NCBI GenBank assembly: GCA_021769545.1
Contig: JAETSS010000002.1
Coordinates: 1-19,872, forward strand
Direction: 5' to 3'
DNA: 19,872 nt
DNA from: Eubacterium sp.
GTDB taxonomy: Bacteria; Bacillota_A; Clostridia; Peptostreptococcales; Anaerovoracaceae
Below the pieces are notes generated by a model. It was given only the letters and a program-made list of their open reading frames with translations. It had not been told where the DNA came from and did not search any database. Both the position numbers and the translations under genes were made by a program. This document shows positions 15,307 through 19,872 of the stretch, in pieces; position 1 is the first letter of the stretch; each line of letters starts with the position of its first letter.

Positions 15307-16107
15307 CTACAGCAGCATCCTTTCCAAAACTATCAGTGCCAGGAAGGCGACGAACATTAAAGATGCTCCCAGATCACACGACCTCAGCTTCATGCCGTTC
15401 ATCCTCGTCCTCTTGATATTGCCTCCGTAGCATCTTGCTTCCATGGCCATGGCAAGATCCTGCGCTATCCTGAAGGCGCTTATGAACAGCGGTACCAGGA
15501 TCGGTATCAGAGCCTTCGCTCTTCTGATGATGTTGCCACTTTCAAAATCCGCGCCTCTGGCCTGCTGGGCTTTCATTATCTTATCGGTCTCCTCCAGCAG
15601 CGTCGGTATGAATCTGAGCGCAATGGTCATCATCATGGCCAGCTCATGGGCCGGAAGGCCGAATCGCTTGAATGGGGACAGCAGCGCTTCTATGCCGTCC
15701 GTAAGGCTGATGGGCTTCGTCGTAAGTGTAAGGAGTGACGAACCTATTATCAGCAGCACCAGTCTCACCGCCATGAAGACGGCCGTCCTCAGTCCTTCTT
15801 TTGTTATGGACAGAAAGCCTATGGACACCAGCACCTCGCCCTTTATCATAAACATATTGATGACAAAGGTGAACGTTATGATAAGAAATATCGGCTTGAG
15901 CCCTCTCAATATGAATTTCAGAGGCACCTTCGATACGGCTATTATCACGGCCAGCCCTGCAAAGGCCACCGCAAATCCCAGAAAATCATCCACCACAAAA
16001 AGGGATACGATGTAGAACAACGTAGCCATGATCTTTACTCTCGGGTCCAGCTTATGAACATATGAACTCCCGGGATAATATTGTCCAAGGGTAATATCTC
16101 TTATCAT
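15307..16107 (-). CDS. ecfT: ECF transporter transmembrane component EcfT
   Basis: 266 residues with five to six hydrophobic segments, the expected size for EcfT, which links the two ATPases to substrate-binding S components for vitamin or metal uptake. The two cytoplasmic coupling-helix motifs are visible: QQARGADF (about residues 184-191) and MEARCYGG near 226, corresponding to the Ala-Arg-Gly signatures that dock into the ATPases. The start codon overlaps the ecfA2 stop by four bases (ATGA), indicating translational coupling. No S-component gene is in the window, as expected for a group II (shared) module. Confidence 0.94.
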   Translation of the reverse strand: MIRDITLGQYYPGSSYVHKLDPRVKIMATLFYIVSLFVVDDFLGFAVAFAGLAVIIAVSKVPLKFILRGLKPIFLIITFTFVINMFMIKGEVLVSIGFLSITKEGLRTAVFMAVRLVLLIIGSSLLTLTTKPISLTDGIEALLSPFKRFGLPAHELAMMMTIALRFIPTLLEETDKIMKAQQARGADFESGNIIRRAKALIPILVPLFISAFRIAQDLAMAMEARCYGGNIKRTRMNGMKLRSCDLGASLMFVAFLALIVLERMLL

Positions 16108-16955
16108 TTTTTCAAAACCTTCGCTATCTCATCTGCCGCTTCATCCATAGTCAGGCAGTCCGTATTTATATCCATGCCCGCAGCCTTGAGCCGCAGAGCA
16201 AGCTCCATGGCATCAGGCAGCGCCAGCCCCATGGATCTCAATTCCTTTTCACGCGAGAACACCTCTACCGGTGTTCCATCCATCACCAGCTTTCCGTGGT
16301 TCATCACGATGACCTTGTCTGACATGCGGGCGATGTCATTCATGTTATGTGAAACGAGAAAGATGATATTGTTTTCTCTCTCATGTATCGTCTCAACCAT
16401 ATTGAGGATATCAGCATGGGCCTTGGGATTGAGGCCTGCTGTAGGCTCGTCGAGTATCAGTATCTCGGGCTTCATTGCTATGACTCCCGCTATCGCCACA
16501 CGTCGCTTCTGTCCGCCCGACAGATCGAAGGGAGATACGTTTTTTACCTGATGGTAATCGAGCCCCACCATCTCTATGGCTTCTTTCACGCGGGCATCTA
16601 TCTCTTCCGCGGAAAGCCCCAGATTGGCAGGCCCGAAGGCAACGTCCTTTGCCACTGTCTCCTCAAACAGCTGATACTCCGGATACTGGAAAACAAGACC
16701 GATCTTGCGTCTTATGTCCCGCATCACTACCCCGTCTGCGGTGATATCGGTATCGCCTACCACGATGGAGCCTGATTTCGGCTTTAAAAGTCCGTTGAGA
16801 TGCTGTACCAGCGTGGACTTTCCGGAGCCTGTATGGCCTATTACACCCACCAGCTGTCCGTCCTCCGCCCTGAAAGTAACGTCCTCCAGTGCAACGGACT
16901 CATGTGGCAGGCCTTCGTTATATATATGAGTCAGATTCTTTACTTCTATCGACAT
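16104..16955 (-). CDS. ecfA2: ECF transporter ATPase EcfA2
   Basis: 283 residues from the ATG at 16955. ABC ATPase motifs: Walker [10 protein letters not shown] (40-48), Q-loop [13 protein letters not shown], signature [13 protein letters not shown] and Walker [14 protein letters not shown]. The [12 protein letters not shown] sequence is characteristic of EcfA2 rather than EcfA1. A TTG six bases earlier (16961) keeps the frame open, but the ATG is the better start. The coding region overlaps the end of ecfA1 by 10 bases. With EcfA1 and EcfT it forms the energising module of an energy-coupling-factor importer at the inner face of the membrane. Confidence 0.95.
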   Translation of the reverse strand: MSIEVKNLTHIYNEGLPHESVALEDVTFRAEDGQLVGVIGHTGSGKSTLVQHLNGLLKPKSGSIVVGDTDITADGVVMRDIRRKIGLVFQYPEYQLFEETVAKDVAFGPANLGLSAEEIDARVKEAIEMVGLDYHQVKNVSPFDLSGGQKRRVAIAGVIAMKPEILILDEPTAGLNPKAHADILNMVETIHERENNIIFLVSHNMNDIARMSDKVIVMNHGKLVMDGTPVEVFSREKELRSMGLALPDAMELALRLKAAGMDINTDCLTMDEAADEIAKVLKK

Positions 16956-17779
16956 AAGCAATTCACCATATCATCTATAGTCAAGATGCCTTCCGGAATA
17001 TCTATATCTCTTTCCCTGAGCCTCATGGCGAGATCCACTGCGGGAGGCACGTCAAGACTGAGTCTCCTGAGCTCCTCCGAGTTCAGGAAGATCTCCTGCG
17101 GTGTTCCCTCCATTCTTTTTACGCCGCGGTCCAAGACTACTATCTTATCGGCCTGCGCCGCCTCTTCCATAAAGTGAGTTATCAAAAGGACCGTTATTCC
17201 TTTTGCGTTTAGCTGCTTTATTACGTCGAGGACCTCCTGTCTGCCTCTTGGATCCAGCATCGCCGTCGGCTCGTCGAATACGATGCACTCCGGCTCCATG
17301 GCCACCGCTCCTGCAATGGCTATACGCTGCTTCTGTCCGCCTGACAGCATATGAGGCGCTTTCTTTCTGAAATCGTACATTTCCACACCCTTGAGGGCTT
17401 CATCGACGCGTCTCCTTATTTCCATGGGATCTACTCCGAGATTTTCTGGACCGAATGCGACGTCGTCCTCTACGATGGAGGAAACGATCTGATTGTCGGG
17501 ATTCTGGAACACCATTGCCACCTTCTGACGTACAGTCCAGATGTTGTCATGCTCCGCCGTATCCAGACCGTCCACCAGCACCCTTCCGGATGTAGGCACC
17601 AGCAGTCCGTTGATGTTCTTGGCAAGTGTCGATTTGCCCGAGCCGTTCTGCCCTATAACGGCGGTGAAGCTTCCCTTTTCCACATTGAAGCTGACGCCGT
17701 CTATAGCTCTCACGGAAGAGCCGTCCTCGCTTTTTACATATTCAAATACCAGATCTTCTATCCTGATAAAATCGGTCAT
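16946..17779 (-). CDS. ecfA1: ECF transporter ATPase EcfA1
   Basis: 277 residues. Walker [11 protein letters not shown]-loop [20 protein letters not shown], signature [13 protein letters not shown] and Walker [14 protein letters not shown] are intact. The FQNPDNQ stretch is the usual mark of EcfA1, partner of the EcfA2 encoded just downstream. The ATG directly follows the aroD stop (TAGATG), with AAGGA upstream, so the two genes are tightly coupled. Confidence 0.95.
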   Translation of the reverse strand: MTDFIRIEDLVFEYVKSEDGSSVRAIDGVSFNVEKGSFTAVIGQNGSGKSTLAKNINGLLVPTSGRVLVDGLDTAEHDNIWTVRQKVAMVFQNPDNQIVSSIVEDDVAFGPENLGVDPMEIRRRVDEALKGVEMYDFRKKAPHMLSGGQKQRIAIAGAVAMEPECIVFDEPTAMLDPRGRQEVLDVIKQLNAKGITVLLITHFMEEAAQADKIVVLDRGVKRMEGTPQEIFLNSEELRRLSLDVPPAVDLAMRLRERDIDIPEGILTIDDMVNCLCR

Positions 17780-18589
17780 CTACTGTTCCTTTCCGTAGTA
17801 ATCGTCGAGCCACTTTTCCATGGTATGTACATCCACCTGCCCCGGAGCCGACTGTCTGCTTCCCGATGCAAAGGTTATGCATGAGCCGTATCTGCCTGCC
17901 GCCACGCGGGCAAGCTTTCCCCATTCGCCCATGGCTATGGTGATGATAGGGCCTACGTTCTTTTTGTTGAGAAAAGCCGTGGCCTTCAGGATGTTTTCAG
18001 AATCCTCCTTGGTGAATGCCATGGCCGCCACCTTATATATATTCGCGCCAAGCTCTGCCATTGTCTTGACTATGCCGACAAGCTCCGCCGGCTGCGGCAT
18101 CTTTTCAAAATCATGGTGAGACAGGATGACCTTACAGCCATAGCCGTGTATCTCATCTATGAGTCCTCTCAAAAACTCCCTGTCTATGCTGCCGTCTTCA
18201 TCCATCAGCTCTATATCTATAAGGTCTGCCAGCTCCGACTGAGCCACAAGGCTCTGGATCTGCGATGCATGCTCCTTTGCAAGGGACAGCTTGCCGCCCT
18301 GAGCTTTGCTTCTAAGGGTGAATATTATCGGCATGCCGTCTGCGATGAAATTGATATCGTCAAGGATCTTTATCAGGTCAAGATAAAAATCCTTCTGCTC
18401 CATGACCTTGTCGAGGTCCTCTATCGCTCCGAGATATTCATCCGCTCTCCATTCTATTATATGGCATGGCAGCTTCTTGATATTTTCGCATTCCGCGATT
18501 ATTTCCCTGGGGTCCGCTGCAACTATGGGGACCGCGATCTTCGGTCTTCCCGCTTCCAATGTTATTTCCCTGATCTTTAATGTATCCAT
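17780..18589 (-). CDS. aroD: 3-dehydroquinate dehydratase, type I
   Basis: 269 residues, a complete type I DHQase (TIM barrel) catalysing 3-dehydroquinate to 3-dehydroshikimate in the shikimate pathway via a lysine Schiff base. Key residues: Glu46-Trp-Arg48 in EWRAD, Arg93 in TLRSKAQGG, the catalytic His159 in SHHDF, Schiff-base Lys186 in YKVAAMA, and the substrate-loop residues in GSRQSAPGQ (Arg245, Gln251). Start ATG at 18589 has AAAGGAAAT suitably spaced. It heads the operon with ecfA1, ecfA2, ecfT and trmB; a promoter and hairpin leader lie upstream. The association of aroD with ECF genes is not a standard functional pairing. Confidence 0.95.
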   Translation of the reverse strand: MDTLKIREITLEAGRPKIAVPIVAADPREIIAECENIKKLPCHIIEWRADEYLGAIEDLDKVMEQKDFYLDLIKILDDINFIADGMPIIFTLRSKAQGGKLSLAKEHASQIQSLVAQSELADLIDIELMDEDGSIDREFLRGLIDEIHGYGCKVILSHHDFEKMPQPAELVGIVKTMAELGANIYKVAAMAFTKEDSENILKATAFLNKKNVGPIITIAMGEWGKLARVAAGRYGSCITFASGSRQSAPGQVDVHTMEKWLDDYYGKEQ

Positions 18590-18684
18590 ATCGATTTCCT
18601 TTTCTGTTTCCCAATACGGTTATAATTCTATCATTTTTGTCATGTATTGAAAAGACTTTACTGTTTATTGTTGTTCCAACGGAA

Positions 18685-18717
18685 AAGTACGAGCAGGAGC
18701 TTCTCCGACCCGTACTT
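18685..18717 (-). promoter_or_regulatory. 5' hairpin in the aroD leader
   Basis: AAGTACG (18685-18691) pairs with CGTACTT (18711-18717), with an inner GGAG/CTCC stem. The predicted transcript from the promoter at 18724-18752 starts at about the base of this hairpin, leaving a leader of roughly 128 bases to aroD. On the minus strand CTTTTCC follows, a weak U-run, so it could be a stabilising 5' stem or a weak attenuator. I recognise no known riboswitch. Confidence 0.5.
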
Positions 18718-18723
18718 CTTCAG

Positions 18724-18752
18724 TTTATATAATGATACTACTGTAATGTGAA
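18724..18752 (-). promoter_or_regulatory. Sigma-A promoter of the aroD-ecf-trmB operon
   Basis: TTCACA (18752-18747), a 17-base spacer and TATAAA (18729-18724) on the minus strand; each hexamer is one base off consensus. A weaker alternative closer to aroD (TAGAAT near 18630) lacks a good -35. Confidence 0.65.
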
Positions 18753-18804
18753 GGGTTTTTGTGAAAATGAAAATTTGATGAGGGGCGCCTACGCCACTAA
18801 CTTT

Positions 18805-19012
18805 CCCCCGCATTGGTCCGAAGGGCCATAGGGCAATGTCCTCGTCGCAGAAAATACCTTAAAGTCTGCTCGGAAAAATCGGGGCGGCACGCAAACTCGC
18901 CTTGCAGGCTCGGACAGTGCGTGCCGCTGTCCGATTTTTTTCCTCGCAGACTTTGGTATTTTGAGCTGCTCCTGCAGAGTTTGCCCTATGGCCTTTCGGG
19001 CCGCTGTGGGGG
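18805..19012. repeat. 208-bp imperfect palindrome (long hairpin element)
   Basis: Complementary segments pair in nested order from the outside in: CCCCCGCA with TGTGGGGG; GGCCATAGGGCAA with TTGCCCTATGGCC; AAAATACC with GGTATTTT; AAAGTCTGC with GCAGACTTT; GAAAAATCGG with CCGATTTTTTTC; CGGCACGCA (18885-18893) with TGCGTGCCG (18918-18925 region), around a 24-base tip. The sequence is much richer in G+C than the surrounding intergenic DNA. Open frames across it on both strands are by-products of the palindrome. It could be a MITE-like or REP-like mobile palindrome or a structured RNA; no transposase or target duplication is visible. A G-rich stretch follows to 19041. Confidence 0.88.
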
Positions 19013-19099
19013 CTTTCATTGGGGTGGACTTGGGGGTGGGGTAATTGTGTGATTGTGATTGTGATGATGAGGAATAGTACGGAGGAGCATTATTTGCGG

Positions 19100-19128
19100 T
19101 TGACATCATATGTAAAATAATATATAAT
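19100..19128 (+). promoter_or_regulatory. Consensus sigma-A promoter of the Rpn-type gene
   Basis: TTGACA (19100-19105), 17 bases, TATAAT (19123-19128): both hexamers and the spacing are perfect. The leader to the ATG at 19284 is about 150 bases. Confidence 0.93.
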
Positions 19129-19222
19129 ATGGTAAATTATTGAAGATGCTGTGCTGAGGGCGATTTTATGTCGGGAAACTGTGCATGGATGATCCGGATA
19201 TGGGAAACGGAGAGGATCTGCA

Positions 19223-19261
19223 GTATTGGAAGGTAACACATCAAATTTATGGTATTGGAAG
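19223..19261 (+). repeat. Direct repeat in the leader of the Rpn-type gene
   Basis: GTATTGGAAG occurs at 19223-19232 and again at 19252-19261, 29 bases apart, and the bases after each copy (GTAACACA and TAAAACACA) are also alike. Both copies lie in the transcribed leader. Confidence 0.7.
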
Positions 19262-19283
19262 TAAAACACAAGGGGGAATTGGA

Positions 19284-19872
19284 ATGAGCAAAATCAAGAA
19301 AAATTACAAGGACGGAGTATTCAGAAAGCTGTTTGCAGATAAGGAGAAGTTGATAGAGCTGTACAATGCGCTGTCAGGCAGCGATTATTCGCTTGATACG
19401 GAACTGGAGATAGTGACATTGGACAACTCCATATTCGGAGATCTTAAAAACGATCTGGCATTCGTTATCGACAATAAGTTTATAATACTCATAGAGCACC
19501 AGTCTACGGTAAATCCTAACATGCCTTTGAGGATGTTTATATATCTTTCGCAGCAGTATGAAAAGCTGTGTTACTCCAATGAGGTATACAGCAGCAGAAA
19601 GATACTTGTACCGTTTCCGGAGCTGTATGTATTCTACAACGGGACAGCAGATATACCTGTAGAGGAAGAATTGAAACTTTCCGACGCATTTACGACAAAG
19701 TGTGGTAAAATACCGGTAGAAGCAATAGTGAAAATCATCAATGTCAATTACGAAAAAGGCGCGGAGCTTCTGGAAAGATGCAGGACCCTCAATGAATACA
19801 GCAGATTCATATTCATGATAAGGGAAAAGGCAAGAGATATGAAGCTGCAGCAAGCCGTGGAAGCGACCATTG
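19284..19872 (+). CDS. Rpn-family PD-(D/E)XK nuclease / putative transposase, 3' end outside window
   Basis: 196 codons are present and the frame is open at the edge. The N-terminus YKDGVFRKLFADKEKLIELYN is typical of the Rpn (recombination-promoting nuclease) family. The nuclease core shows Asp57 in NDLAFVID and the Glu71-x-Gln73 pair in LIEHQST, a common variant of the PD-(D/E)XK site, followed by PELYVFYNG. Characterised Rpn proteins are DNA endonucleases; many relatives are annotated as inactivated transposases. A GGGGGA Shine-Dalgarno supports the ATG at 19284. The frame is also open upstream to an ATG near 19187, which would add about 33 residues lacking family similarity. The gene stands alone behind a consensus promoter. 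Confidence 0.85.
   Translation, partial: MSKIKKNYKDGVFRKLFADKEKLIELYNALSGSDYSLDTELEIVTLDNSIFGDLKNDLAFVIDNKFIILIEHQSTVNPNMPLRMFIYLSQQYEKLCYSNEVYSSRKILVPFPELYVFYNGTADIPVEEELKLSDAFTTKCGKIPVEAIVKIINVNYEKGAELLERCRTLNEYSRFIFMIREKARDMKLQQAVEATI

Noticed and set aside
19008..19041. G-quadruplex motif in the G-rich stretch after the palindrome
   Set aside because: Four G-runs exist, but one loop is 8 bases, beyond the usual limit, and two runs belong to or adjoin the palindrome arm; support is weak.
18789..19109. Open frames across the long palindrome on both strands
   Set aside because: They arise from the G+C-rich inverted repeat; the translations are low complexity with no start-site support.

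Overview
The window looks like an anaerobic, endospore-lineage Clostridia chromosome, probably an amino-acid-fermenting Eubacteriales/Peptostreptococcales relative. This is inferred from the gene families: an uridine-kinase-like nucleoside kinase with a ThrRS-like N-terminus, an oxygen-labile cysteine-desulfidase family protein, a SpoIIQ-like M23 protein, a PAS/sigma-54 activator, and ECF transporter ATPases next to aroD. Almost all genes are on the minus strand. The exceptions are the M23 gene (7571-8227) and a truncated Rpn-type nuclease at the right edge. No tRNA, rRNA, cas genes or complete IS were seen.

Layout, right to left in the direction of most transcription. (1) 18752-14602: a promoter, a leader hairpin, then the compact operon aroD-ecfA1-ecfA2-ecfT-trmB, closed by a strong terminator. 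(2) 14583-14325: an unusual array of four paired-nonamer units (array B). (3) 14279-8245: a sigma-54 regulatory module. A PAS/AAA+ activator gene carries a 12-G homopolymer that puts its DNA-binding domain out of frame. Downstream lie candidate activator sites and a near-perfect -24/-12 promoter serving a three-gene operon: saccharopine-dehydrogenase-like oxidoreductase, GPH-type symporter and aldehyde dehydrogenase. (4) A SpoIIQ-like gene is divergent from a class I/II aminotransferase. (5) 6198-5485: an aminotransferase terminator, array A (a second paired-nonamer array related to B but inverted) and the remnant of a PepV-like dipeptidase. (6) A cysteine desulfidase/serine dehydratase-like gene, then a monocistronic YdbC/PC4-like gene with consensus promoter and terminator. 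(7) A three-gene operon: nucleoside kinase, PfkB sugar/nucleoside kinase and LUD-domain protein. Right of aroD, a 208-bp near-palindrome separates the operon from the Rpn-type gene.

The most unusual content is the pair of arrays at 5829-6088 and 14325-14583. Each has four 41-bp units bounded by ATTCCAAAR and YTTTGGAAW nonamers, repeating every 73 bp. Unit interiors differ within an array but match position by position between the two arrays when one is inverted. I do not recognise this as any described element. The second strong signal is the poly-G tract in the sigma-54 activator, a likely phase-variation or slippage switch for the operon beside it.
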